Assembly (NCBI GenBank): GCA_947167515.1
Contig: CAMVIM010000034.1
Coordinates: 1-37,064, forward strand
Reading direction: 5' to 3'
Length of the DNA stretch: 37,064 bases
From: an uncultured Prevotellaceae bacterium
GTDB lineage: Bacteria; Bacteroidota; Bacteroidia; Bacteroidales; Bacteroidaceae
Part shown: positions 24,260-32,569 of the stretch, one piece after another
Numbering within the stretch: position 1 is the first letter of the stretch
Layout of the letters: each line of letters begins with the position of its first letter
The notes under the pieces: generated by a model
Told to the model about the DNA's origin: nothing
Databases searched by the model: none
Seen by the model: the letters and a program-made list of their open reading frames with translations, nothing else
Position numbers and translations under genes: made by a program

Positions 24260-26194
24260 TTATAGCGTTTTACTCAATGTGAATCCGCAATACTCGGAAT
24301 TGAATACCACAGGAGTAAACACATCAAGGTCTGCTTCGGTGTAAGTGGCATTTGCAGGAACACAGAACAGATTGTTCCCTGACTCACGGGTGTTGTAGCC
24401 CATCGCATTCTCAGCCTTCGTACTTGACCAGGCATTGTACGATTCGGTTATCCCTTCAAGGCTGAATTCAGGGAGTTCAGTAGAAAGATAGTTGATTCTT
24501 CCCAGATTGACACATCCCCAGAACTGCGCATATCCGTTGATAATGACTTTGCCTTCAAATGTCACCTCTATCAGATGTGTGGATTTCGCACTTCCCAGTC
24601 CATTGTTCGGGTTACGTCCAAGGTTTTGTCTGAAGCAGTTGGTTTCAAGCACACTTCCAGCCGGGATAGACACTTTCTCTATGTTGTTGCAGCCAGAGAA
24701 GGCACTCATACCCAAATGCACTGGCCCATTGAAAGTGACCTGTTCGAGGTTGGTTTCATTAAAGGCGAATTGCTCAATCTCAGTGACGGAGGCAGGGATA
24801 TTGATGCTTTTCAATGAAGGACATCCGGCAAAGGCAGATTCACCGATGGTGGTCAGTGTCGAGGGGAGATTAACCTTTGAGAGCGAAGCGGCACCGTAAT
24901 TCCAGCCATTCTGATAGGAGAACAGTCGCTTAGGAAGAACTGTAATACCTTCAGGAAGCGTCAGTTCCGTAAGTGCATCACATTGGGCAAACGCATATTC
25001 GCCCAAGGACTGCACACTTGACGGAATATCTATCTTCGTCATGTACTTACAGCCCGCAAACGCCTTGTAGCCAATGCTTGTAACCTTATTACCCACCTTT
25101 ATAGAAGTGGCGTTCTTCACATTGTCAATCATTTCTGTCGGACGTACATAAATAGATTGTTCTGCTTCTATGACCCCTTCAATGTCGAAGGACTTGGTAG
25201 TACCATCGGTATAGGTTACATAGGTCAGAGCAGGGTCAAGAGGCTCCAGGTCTGTCACATTGGCGTTCTCATCCCAATCTACGATAGAGGTTGTAAACGT
25301 GATGGCATCTTCCGTACCACGGGTAAGCAGGAAATTGTACACATAGCGTTTGCCGGAAACGAGATTCGGACTGATAACCTCACATGTCTTGGCATTGGCT
25401 CCTGAGAACTCTGCAATCATCTTGCCGTTCTGGAATACCTGATATCCGACCTTGAATAAAATCTTGCCATCGGTAACAGGCAATATATTCCAGTAGGTAG
25501 AACCAGACTTCGCAGAACCTGTCTCAGAGAATGAGAGGGGGAGGGCATCCGCATAGGAGTATTCTTTGCTGGATTTGTTGTCAATCTCCCATGAGCCAAC
25601 TCCGGCAGTAGCATCAGCAAAGCTGTATGTGCCATCGCAGGGAGTGGTCATCTCTACTGAAGTAAGTTTGTAAGTCAGCTGCTCTGTCTTGTCCTTTGCC
25701 TCCGCACTCACATAGACCTGAGAAAGTACATGCTGGAACACGAGAGGATAAGGAATCGTCTTCTCACCGGCAACTACCGTAGCTGCAACCAAGTCAGTCT
25801 CGCCGTTCCAGTCCTCATAGGCGTACATCGGTGCATTATGGGCATCCAATGACTCGGTGCCGGGATTGCTGATGGCATAGAAATTCAACGAGCCAGATAG
25901 CGGCCAATAGTACGGCGTGCTGGAGTGGAATACTTCCGTTGCAGGATTGTAGATGAACTCAACACCAGAGAAGAAAGGTGTGTCGTTCTCGTCAACCGCG
26001 CTGACAGTGAACTTGTCGATGGAATTGATGGTGACAGCTGAGCGTGTCATGGCCTTGCGAGCGGCTTTGCCTGCCGTCTGGGTAGCAAAAGCGATTGCGT
26101 TGCTGTCCTGTGAGGGGTTGGACATCAGTTCGTCCTCAGAGCACGAGGCCATCAGCCCCAGTGCCATTACTGAAAGAAAAATAATCTTCTTCAT
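24260..26194 (-). CDS. Fimbrillin-like / BspA leucine-rich-repeat surface lipoprotein
   Basis: A 644-residue surface lipoprotein. The signal ends in a lipobox GLMASC, giving a lipidated Cys18. Residues about 30-310 look like a fimbrillin Mfa-like domain: GSLNFYAISNP, FQHVLSQVYV, then LVSGKRYVYNFLLTRG and IVDWDENANV. Residues about 330-620 are BspA-type LRR_5 repeats (units of the form GYKAFAGCxxLTxIDIPSSV). It would be displayed on the outer membrane as an adhesin. This mixed fimbrillin-plus-LRR layout is less common than either domain alone. Last gene of an operon with an OmpA-like protein and a small lipoprotein, downstream of the relaxase. The terminator at 24194 lies just beyond its stop. 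Confidence 0.88.
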   Translation of the reverse strand: MKKIIFLSVMALGLMASCSEDELMSNPSQDSNAIAFATQTAGKAARKAMTRSAVTINSIDKFTVSAVDENDTPFFSGVEFIYNPATEVFHSSTPYYWPLSGSLNFYAISNPGTESLDAHNAPMYAYEDWNGETDLVAATVVAGEKTIPYPLVFQHVLSQVYVSAEAKDKTEQLTYKLTSVEMTTPCDGTYSFADATAGVGSWEIDNKSSKEYSYADALPLSFSETGSAKSGSTYWNILPVTDGKILFKVGYQVFQNGKMIAEFSGANAKTCEVISPNLVSGKRYVYNFLLTRGTEDAITFTTSIVDWDENANVTDLEPLDPALTYVTYTDGTTKSFDIEGVIEAEQSIYVRPTEMIDNVKNATSIKVGNKVTSIGYKAFAGCKYMTKIDIPSSVQSLGEYAFAQCDALTELTLPEGITVLPKRLFSYQNGWNYGAASLSKVNLPSTLTTIGESAFAGCPSLKSINIPASVTEIEQFAFNETNLEQVTFNGPVHLGMSAFSGCNNIEKVSIPAGSVLETNCFRQNLGRNPNNGLGSAKSTHLIEVTFEGKVIINGYAQFWGCVNLGRINYLSTELPEFSLEGITESYNAWSSTKAENAMGYNTRESGNNLFCVPANATYTEADLDVFTPVVFNSEYCGFTLSKTL

Positions 26195-26236
26195 TTAATC
26201 GGGTTTTGATTTTCTTGTTTAACTTGTTAAATTACT

Positions 26237-26467
26237 CTATAAGGATATATCGTGTGTTTCAGTATTGCCCCAATCTTCCAATGTAATCTCGAAGCCTCCT
26301 GTCGTGTCATTCTGATGGACAGAAGTCGTATCATCGGGTTCTTCCCAGCCATCAATGGAACCACCATGAGGGCAGGTACACACAGCGTCTTCTTCATACT
26401 TGTCACATGAGGTAAAAGTCATTGATAAGACCAGAGCCAATATGAATAGAACAGGAAATCGAGTCAT
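26237..26467 (-). CDS. Small lipoprotein
   Basis: A 76-residue protein with a lipoprotein signal (MTRFPVLFILALVLSMTFTSC; Cys21 of the lipobox). The mature part is short and acidic, with a CTCPHGG stretch after the Cys and several Asp/Thr residues. No family is recognised. It sits between the OmpA-like and fimbrillin-LRR genes on the same strand, so it is probably a component or anchor of that surface structure. Confidence 0.75.
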   Translation of the reverse strand: MTRFPVLFILALVLSMTFTSCDKYEEDAVCTCPHGGSIDGWEEPDDTTSVHQNDTTGGFEITLEDWGNTETHDISL

Positions 26468-26491
26468 AGGAAAATGGTTTGAATTTTTTGA

Positions 26492-27970
26492 TTAGAATGA
26501 AAGTGTCACACAGGTCTGACGGTTAGCCTGAACTGGTGAATACTCATTGATACCGCCTTCATAAGAGGTCGTGACAAACGACTCATCGATACCACGCTGC
26601 ACCATGAGCGTCTTGATGTAGTCGGCACGTTTTTGTGACAGGCTATTGTTGATTTGCTCATTGCCGGTGGCCGAGTCGGCAGCACCAGTAATCCTTACCT
26701 TCAGGTGATGGGTCTTGGCAACACGTGCAATCTCATCAATGTTGAGCAGCTGAGAGGCCTCTGTAAGTTCATCCGTTCCGAGTCGGAAGAAGAAGTAGAT
26801 GGGTGCGCCGATATATTCCGAACCATTTATCATGGCCGAAAGATAACTGTCGGAGGAACTGTCTGCAAAGAGAGGGCCAATACCTTCAGCTCCATTGCTG
26901 CCATCCTCATCCATCGCGTTCATACGTTTTTTCATCGCTTTAGGCATCGTTTCAGGATTACTGTCCCATCCCTTGTTGTTCAGTCGAGCACGAAGCGAGT
27001 TAAGACCAGAATAGTCATTATGTGGATAGAGGGAGCGTTCTTTGTCATCGCCCTTGTCACCAATCCTGTCCTTATAGAGGTCAAGCAGACCTTCTATTTC
27101 CAGGATCTTTCGATACTCAGCCTTGATGCGCTCATCCTCCTTGTGCTTTTGGGCAAGGCGGCTGTTTCTGTCAGCAAGACCATCTGCATACGCCATCAGC
27201 CATTCGTTCTGAGCCATGTAAGGGTTCGCGTCCACGATGCGCTTATAGCCCACCTTGCCCAATGTGAACGACAGTCCGGCAGAGAGTGTCACCATGTTAT
27301 CCCCGAACTTTGAGGATGCACCTAAACAGTCGAAGTTCTTGGCAGTGGTCATTCCACTGAGTTCTGCCACGACGTGCATACGGTCAGTAAGGCGGTAGCG
27401 GCATAGCAAGCCGTAGGAAAAGGCAAAAGGATGGCTGCCACTTGCATGACCGGGACACATACAAGCAGAATACCAGTCAGGGTTGTAGATCATGCCCACT
27501 CCGATATAAGGTATCACGTCCCATCGGGACAGGCCGAGGTCATTGCAGTTGATCCCGGAGGTCAGGTTGTAGAGAAAGTCCGCATGAACGAAGTGGTAGT
27601 CCATCTTCCTGAACTCGCCGTTCTTGAAGGACATTCCCTGATAAGCCACACGTCCACCGACTGCGGGTGTGAACCACTTGCCCAATCCAACCTGAAGAGC
27701 TGGAGTCAGACGGTCGAACACATCACCGCAGCCGATAGGCGATCCCAGAAAAGCAGAAGCCCCGCCCTTTACTTCAATGAACCAATTTTTACCCCAGTTG
27801 GCTGCTTCGCTTACATTCGTGAGATATGTGGGTTTCAGTGTCTGGAGATAATACTCCGAAGTGACACCTACCTGCTTCGAGATACTGTCAGATGTCGTAT
27901 TGACATCGTTTGCCTTAACTGTCATGGCAGAAAGGCAAAATGCGGAAAGAAATAAATATTTTCCTGTCAT
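26492..27970 (-). CDS. Outer-membrane protein with C-terminal OmpA domain
   Basis: A 492-residue outer-membrane protein. Signal peptide about 1-20 (ends TVKA), an N-terminal beta-barrel-like region of alternating aromatic and polar residues (about 50-250; WFIEVKGGASAFLG), a helical linker (about 260-320) and an OmpA-like peptidoglycan-binding domain at the C-terminus (IYFFFRLGTDELTEAS, ITGAADSATGNEQINNSLSQ, KRADYIKTLM). It ends in an aromatic Phe after CVTLS, as barrel proteins often do. The gene lies 49 nt downstream of the relaxase gene with no promoter motif seen between, so it may be read from the same long leftward transcript. Confidence 0.85.
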   Translation of the reverse strand: MTGKYLFLSAFCLSAMTVKANDVNTTSDSISKQVGVTSEYYLQTLKPTYLTNVSEAANWGKNWFIEVKGGASAFLGSPIGCGDVFDRLTPALQVGLGKWFTPAVGGRVAYQGMSFKNGEFRKMDYHFVHADFLYNLTSGINCNDLGLSRWDVIPYIGVGMIYNPDWYSACMCPGHASGSHPFAFSYGLLCRYRLTDRMHVVAELSGMTTAKNFDCLGASSKFGDNMVTLSAGLSFTLGKVGYKRIVDANPYMAQNEWLMAYADGLADRNSRLAQKHKEDERIKAEYRKILEIEGLLDLYKDRIGDKGDDKERSLYPHNDYSGLNSLRARLNNKGWDSNPETMPKAMKKRMNAMDEDGSNGAEGIGPLFADSSSDSYLSAMINGSEYIGAPIYFFFRLGTDELTEASQLLNIDEIARVAKTHHLKVRITGAADSATGNEQINNSLSQKRADYIKTLMVQRGIDESFVTTSYEGGINEYSPVQANRQTCVTLSF

Positions 27971-28019
27971 AGTTTTGATGAATTAGAATTACTAATTTGG
28001 ATGTTGTTTGATTACGATG

Positions 28020-29480
28020 TTACATTTTCTTACGTCTGCCAGGCGACTTGCACATGCGTCTGGCCATAGCCAAAGAGCGACGGGCAAACATGCGTTCGTC
28101 CTCGTCATCCTTCTTGCGCCAGCCACCGCCAGGGCCACCGCCACCGCCTCCATGTGTCTGTGCAATCGAGGTCGCCTGTTCCACATACTCGCACATCAGC
28201 GCAAGGGCCACGGTCGCCACATGGTTGCCGTCCGTTGCCAGTTGTTCAAGAAGCGTATCACTGAAGATTTCCTTCGCTTCATCTGGCAGACGCTGGTAGC
28301 GCGATGTGAACTCATGCATCATCGTACCGGCAAGCAGCTCGTTCATGACAGCTCCCTTGCTGTGCGCCCAGTCTTGTTCAGAAGCTGACGCTTTTTCTGC
28401 CAATTCTGAAGCCTCCTGTTCCAGAGCCTCTTTGTCCTGACGAAGGCTGTCAATCTCCTGGACAGTGGAAGACAGCTTGGCCTCTTTCTCTGCCAGTTTC
28501 TCTTCCACGAAAGCCTTGCGGTTCTCCAGATCCTGTATCTTCTGGGCAATCTCCTGACTGATGGCATCGCCATTCTTCTGGAGTTCCCGAAGCGGTTGAA
28601 GTTCCCTTTCAAGCTCCTCCTTCTTGGCGGTCAGGTTCTCAATCATGGTGGTGAAACTCTTCTGCTTGGTCATTGCTGTAGCCAGTTCCTTGTTCAGTTC
28701 GTCCAAGGCTTTCTGGAGATTGCTTCTACGCTCTTCAAGTGAGTCACACTCCTGGTTTAGCCATCGGCGATACGACTCCGTTGTATGACCTTTCGCGCCA
28801 GTCAGCACCTTACTTGTACCTCGGGCCAAGCCCCATTTACGGTTCACTTCCGCAAGCTCATTGTGGAGCTGCAAGATGAACTGCTTGTATTCAGCCTTAT
28901 TGTGACCGTGGAACACGTCCTTATAGCTGATTCTGCCTTGCTCGTTGACTGGCACGATGTCGCAGTGTGCGTGGGCTGTTGTCTCATCCAGATGCACCAC
29001 AAAACTTATGATGTTCTCCTCACCAAACTTACGGGCTACAAAGTCATAGATGTCCTTTGCCCACTGCTCAATCTCTGGCATCCGCTGGACATTCTCATTG
29101 CCACATTTGGCTTCAAAATCCACCTTCTGATTGCCAAATGCCAGCTCAGTCATGCGGTCATGGGAACCGCTGAAGATGAACTGCACGGCAGTACGGATGT
29201 TCGGGTTCACACGTCCGATATTCGGGTCTTTGATGCCACGTGAGGCAAGCATTTCTGCCATACGTTTGTCGAGCGGTCTATCCTTATCGACGGGAACAAC
29301 CTTGCCACCTTTCGCAATCTCGAAATTGAGTCGTTCACGGCTTCGGTCGTAGTTCCCTTCCTTCACGGCTTGGTCGTAGCCTTTGTCCGACCATCGCCGA
29401 AGGATCTCATTGCTGATGTCCCCGACACCGGCACTGGTCCTGATGTCGATGACCTGTCGGTTCATGTTTGTATTCGCCAT
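28020..29480 (-). CDS. MobV-family relaxase (Mob_Pre) with coiled-coil tail
   Basis: A 486-residue relaxase that nicks the oriT and stays bound to the DNA 5' end during transfer. Counted from ATG 29480 (frame open to 29552, but the ATG at 29480 starts MANTNMNRQVIDIRTS, the motif I region). Motif II is NYDRSRERLN (43-52). Motif III is HLDETTAHAH (163-172), giving the H-x-DE-...-HxH metal triad with Ala in place of the usual Pro before HxH. Residues about 225-370 are a long coiled coil, then a helical part and a Gly-rich stretch with a basic C-terminus. Directly upstream is the inverted-repeat-rich oriT candidate, as in other MobV systems. Confidence 0.92.
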   Translation of the reverse strand: MANTNMNRQVIDIRTSAGVGDISNEILRRWSDKGYDQAVKEGNYDRSRERLNFEIAKGGKVVPVDKDRPLDKRMAEMLASRGIKDPNIGRVNPNIRTAVQFIFSGSHDRMTELAFGNQKVDFEAKCGNENVQRMPEIEQWAKDIYDFVARKFGEENIISFVVHLDETTAHAHCDIVPVNEQGRISYKDVFHGHNKAEYKQFILQLHNELAEVNRKWGLARGTSKVLTGAKGHTTESYRRWLNQECDSLEERRSNLQKALDELNKELATAMTKQKSFTTMIENLTAKKEELERELQPLRELQKNGDAISQEIAQKIQDLENRKAFVEEKLAEKEAKLSSTVQEIDSLRQDKEALEQEASELAEKASASEQDWAHSKGAVMNELLAGTMMHEFTSRYQRLPDEAKEIFSDTLLEQLATDGNHVATVALALMCEYVEQATSIAQTHGGGGGGPGGGWRKKDDEDERMFARRSLAMARRMCKSPGRRKKM

Positions 29481-29508
29481 ACGTTTTCGTTTTACGGTTA
29501 TACATCCA

Positions 29509-29663
29509 TTTTCAAGTATCGTTAGGCAAAGCAGAATACCTCTTTCTATCAAAGGAAAACCTGACCCTGCTTGCAGTTTATCTGGTCAGCTCACCGTCCG
29601 ATGAAAATCGGAACGGGTAGTGAGCTTCCCGATACTTGAAAAATGTGGCACGTGCAAGCACGT
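29509..29663. other. oriT candidate with nested inverted repeats
   Basis: Non-coding stretch just upstream of the relaxase gene. It contains a perfect 13-bp inverted repeat TTTTCAAGTATCG (29509-29521) / CGATACTTGAAAA (29630-29642); an inner hairpin GCTCAC (29589-29594) with CGTCCGAT-GAAA-ATCGG and GTGAGC (29620-29625); CTGACC/GGTCAG (29561-29566/29584-29589); and ACGTGC-AA-GCACGT (29650-29663). MobV oriT sites usually lie beside the mob gene and contain such repeats. The nick position cannot be read from sequence. Confidence 0.6.
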
Positions 29664-29673
29664 CGCCTACAGT

Positions 29674-30678
29674 TTACTCGTTCCCTTCAGCGGAGTCCTG
29701 ACGGAGCGTTTCACCTTCGGAGAATGCGAGAGCACCTTCAGACGTTTCAGAAGCGTCCTGTGGCGTTTCTGGGGCTTTCTCGGCACCTGTATCAGGTGCA
29801 GTGCTTCTAAGGCTCTTAGGAGCGTACCTGGAAGGCTTAGGAGGATTGACGAAGTAGTTGGATCCATCGGAGGGCGCATAGTGCTCGTAGATGCAGTCAA
29901 GGAGAGTGACCTCTGCCTTGGAGAAATCGTTGGTGACAGCGTTCATGTAGCTTGGCTTCACGTTGTCACGTAGTGCCATGGTGAGAATGCCAAGTACATC
30001 GATGACTCGCTGCCAGTTCCAGAGGTGGTCTTTGCCAAAGAGCAGAGTCACAGAATCGGATAGTTCTTCGGGTACGTTATCTTCTCTGTTAAGGAGAGGA
30101 TAGACGGATGCTGCCAGTTCGTTGAACATGTACGCCTGATGAGACAGTACATGACGGACAGGGGCACCGCCTTGTTCCTGCTGACGTGCTACCTCCATTC
30201 GCATGGTGTAGTAGCGTGTGTAGGAATCTGCCACTTCGCGGGCAGAACTGCGTCCACGGACGAATCTGGCAAACTGCATACAGCAAAAGTCAAGTACGTC
30301 GTCTGCCGAATCGACATAGAGAGACAGACGCTGCTGAAGGTTGACAGTGAAGATGTAGCTCTTCACGAAAGGCTTGTACGAGAGTTGTCCGAGTGCCACA
30401 AGACCCTCCACAAAGGAGCGCACGGTGGCACGCTGCCATTTCCACTTGCGAGCCAGTTCTGAGATACTGGCAACGAACTGTCCGGGAACAAGTTCCTCAC
30501 GACGTTCGCCGTTGGCAGCGACGAAGGCACCCGATGACGCACGGCTGAGCAGGTCGCAGTAGGCTTCCAGCTTACTGAAACGGTCTTCCGATTTCGGTTT
30601 AAGATACTCCAACAAGGAGCGGTCAGCAGACTGGGTGTCCGTGCTGCCTGTAATCTGGTTGTTTAATTCCTGAGTCAT
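29674..30678 (-). CDS. Winged-helix-like regulatory or replication-associated protein
   Basis: A 334-residue protein, starting at ATG 30678 (frame open to 30747, but the longer start adds unconvincing residues). Near residues 65-95 an HTH-like segment SISELARKWKWQRATVRSFV followed by LVALGQLSY resembles the winged-helix used in replication initiators and regulators. A helical body follows, and the last 70 residues are disordered and rich in Pro, Glu and Ser. Its gene ends next to the oriT candidate, just upstream of the relaxase, so an accessory role in DNA processing or its regulation is plausible. I do not recognise a named family. Confidence 0.7.
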   Translation of the reverse strand: MTQELNNQITGSTDTQSADRSLLEYLKPKSEDRFSKLEAYCDLLSRASSGAFVAANGERREELVPGQFVASISELARKWKWQRATVRSFVEGLVALGQLSYKPFVKSYIFTVNLQQRLSLYVDSADDVLDFCCMQFARFVRGRSSAREVADSYTRYYTMRMEVARQQEQGGAPVRHVLSHQAYMFNELAASVYPLLNREDNVPEELSDSVTLLFGKDHLWNWQRVIDVLGILTMALRDNVKPSYMNAVTNDFSKAEVTLLDCIYEHYAPSDGSNYFVNPPKPSRYAPKSLRSTAPDTGAEKAPETPQDASETSEGALAFSEGETLRQDSAEGNE

Positions 30679-30755
30679 TTGAATGATTTTAAGTTTAACG
30701 TTCTGAATTTTTCGAGCAAGTGTGTTCAGACAGTATGCCACAAACAAGTGGCAGC

Positions 30756-31253
30756 TTAATAGTAGTTGCGGATGATTCGCTGAAGCAGTCCGGGCGGATT
30801 GCAGATACTGTTTGCCTCGTTCCTGATGCGAAGCACACGTTCAGACGGATAGAACACCGATGCCACACCGAGCGTGTACAGCACAAGGAATATGCTGTAC
30901 ATGTAAGGTATGGAGTAGCATACCAGGGCAAGCATGAGTGTAATAGCCCAGAGGCGCGTTCTCTCATGCAGCCGGTGAAGCGCGGCATCTGCCACTCGGT
31001 AAGAGAAAAGGCAGCAGGTGATAACAGCGGAAAAAAAGACCGCATAGTTGGGATTTGTCACATAGCAGCACCAGTTCATGAAGATGAGCAGGCCGACCGA
31101 CAGAAATGCGAACAGCCTTCGTGCATTGAAGTACATCGTCATGCACCAGTAGAACCTTTGGTTGAAGCTGTATTCCTTCTTGTACAGGCAAAAGAAAACT
31201 GCCAGAATAATGAAGGGATAAAAGAACTTGATCAGTTGGATGGTCTGTATCAT
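30756..31253 (-). CDS. Polytopic membrane protein of unknown function
   Basis: A 165-residue integral membrane protein with about four to five helices (near 8-24, 48-62, 72-90, 104-121 and 122-136). The loops are rich in Arg and Tyr (KEYSFNQRFYW). No family recognised. It is in a compact leftward cluster with gaps of a few nucleotides (3 nt after the upstream stop), between another membrane protein and the winged-helix-like gene. Confidence 0.7.
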   Translation of the reverse strand: MIQTIQLIKFFYPFIILAVFFCLYKKEYSFNQRFYWCMTMYFNARRLFAFLSVGLLIFMNWCCYVTNPNYAVFFSAVITCCLFSYRVADAALHRLHERTRLWAITLMLALVCYSIPYMYSIFLVLYTLGVASVFYPSERVLRIRNEANSICNPPGLLQRIIRNYY

Positions 31254-31256
31254 ACG

Positions 31257-31694
31257 TTAGTCATTATCTGAATGGTTATTACGTTTCGACATGGCATTGA
31301 GCTTCATGCCGATGCGCTCGTTGAGCAGATTAGTGTAGCTGGGTGAGGACGTGTCAACGCTTGGGTCGTTTTTCAGTTCCTCATCCGTCTCTATGAGAAG
31401 TGTAAGGTACGTGTCGATGGCTCCACCGTGTTCAACGGTAGAGGCGGTTTCCTCCGAGGACGTTTCCTCGGTTTCTGTCATCGCTTCTGTGTCGATGTCG
31501 GGAGGCATCGGCACCGCATGTTTGAGACTGCGCATGACCAATACGCAGAGCAATACCAACGTGCAAAGCACCGCCTTGGCGTAGATATTGAGGTTAAACA
31601 CGAACAGCGCAAGAATGCAGAGAGTGATGATTACGCTGTAGAATACGTACACACCCTTCAGGGAGGTCTTTTGTTTGTCAGTATTCAAAATCAT
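31257..31694 (-). CDS. Two-helix membrane protein with acidic linker
   Basis: A 145-residue protein. Two hydrophobic helices (about 16-34 and 38-55) are followed by a Thr/Glu-rich acidic linker (about 65-90) and a helical basic end (ERIGMKLNAMSKRN). No family recognised. The start lies inside the 3' end of the preceding gene (17-nt overlap) and the stop is 3 nt before the next gene, so it is probably translationally coupled to both. Confidence 0.7.
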   Translation of the reverse strand: MILNTDKQKTSLKGVYVFYSVIITLCILALFVFNLNIYAKAVLCTLVLLCVLVMRSLKHAVPMPPDIDTEAMTETEETSSEETASTVEHGGAIDTYLTLLIETDEELKNDPSVDTSSPSYTNLLNERIGMKLNAMSKRNNHSDND

Positions 31695-32040
31695 ATAGTT
31701 CGAGTTTTAAGATGTCAAATGTTGCTTTTTGGATGATATATTCCACGTCTCTGGTTGTCAGCGAGAGCGTGTCGGCACGGGTCTTGGCAGTCGGGTCTCG
31801 CTCTATGAGCCTTCTCACACCATCAGCCAGGTCATGCTCGTTTACTTTCCAGATGTGCTGCTTCTGCCAGCAGTATCGGTTTCTGTAATTGCGTAGCGTT
31901 ATCACCTGGTAGTCGATGTGGTGGAACTCCCCATCGAGGTAGTAGTTCCACTGGATGGTGTCGTGGGTGTCAATGACCTCAATCCAACTGCGGTTCTCCT
32001 GGATTACATCTGCAATGTGGTAGAATAAAGCCTTGTCCAT
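31678..32040 (-). CDS. Small cytoplasmic protein of the leftward transfer cluster
   Basis: A 120-residue protein, no signal or membrane segment, rich in aromatic residues (WNYYLDGEFHHIDY, YRNRYCWQKQHIW). No family recognised. It starts 16 nt after the stop of the 32057 gene and overlaps the next gene, consistent with one operon. Confidence 0.7.
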   Translation of the reverse strand: MDKALFYHIADVIQENRSWIEVIDTHDTIQWNYYLDGEFHHIDYQVITLRNYRNRYCWQKQHIWKVNEHDLADGVRRLIERDPTAKTRADTLSLTTRDVEYIIQKATFDILKLELYDFEY

Positions 32041-32056
32041 GCATAGGAATACGAGT

Positions 32057-32536
32057 CTATGGGTTGTTGTTGAAATCGTTCATCACCTCAGCTTCGCTAC
32101 GGCGTTCCTTGACCAGCATGGAGCCGTTGGTATTGAGGCGCAGGTCATTCAGCAGGTCGGGGTACATGATGTCGATGGAGCCATAGACCGTGACGAGTAT
32201 CGAGTTCACCAAGCCCTTCTCGTCGGTAGAGAAGTTCATCTTGATATTACGCTGCTCTTCCGGCATGAAGTAGGTACATGCCCGCTGACCGAATTTTGTC
32301 TTGATGGCCTTTGGGTTGGGGTGGGTGTAGTACAGGATGCGCATGTAAGCATCGCTGTCCATGATGTTCAGCACCTCGTCGATGGGCAAAGGCTGGTGAA
32401 CCTCGTAGGTCAGTATGGCGTAGCCGTTATACGCTTCGGTTTCCTTCAGGAAGAAGTTGTCGAACAACGACGGCATGATGGTCGGCCCACTGACCTTAAA
32501 CTTGTAGATTGCTTCTTCTAACATAGTATCTTGCAT
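32057..32536 (-). CDS. Conserved-type soluble protein, unknown function
   Basis: A 159-residue protein without signal peptide: helical N-terminus (LEEAIYKFKVSG), a beta-rich centre (GYAILTYEVHQPL), YYTHPNPKAIKT and a basic C-terminus ending in NNNP. No family recognised. ATG 32536 (MQDTM) or 32524 are both possible starts. It is 33 nt downstream of the lipoprotein stop in the same leftward cluster. Confidence 0.65.
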   Translation of the reverse strand: MQDTMLEEAIYKFKVSGPTIMPSLFDNFFLKETEAYNGYAILTYEVHQPLPIDEVLNIMDSDAYMRILYYTHPNPKAIKTKFGQRACTYFMPEEQRNIKMNFSTDEKGLVNSILVTVYGSIDIMYPDLLNDLRLNTNGSMLVKERRSEAEVMNDFNNNP

Positions 32537-32569
32537 CGTTTGTAAAGTTTGATTGTTTAGATTCCATTA

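Noticed and set aside
26654-27313. 219-codon plus-strand ORF opposite the OmpA-like gene.
   Set aside because: The minus-strand frame has a signal peptide and a recognisable OmpA domain; the plus-strand frame has none.
28080-28160. GC-rich CCACCGCC-type repeat that looks like a minisatellite.
   Set aside because: It only encodes the Gly-rich stretch near the end of the relaxase on the minus strand.
30720-31271. 183-codon plus-strand ORF opposite the membrane-protein gene.
   Set aside because: Shadow; the minus-strand frame has clear transmembrane helices and fits the tight leftward cluster.
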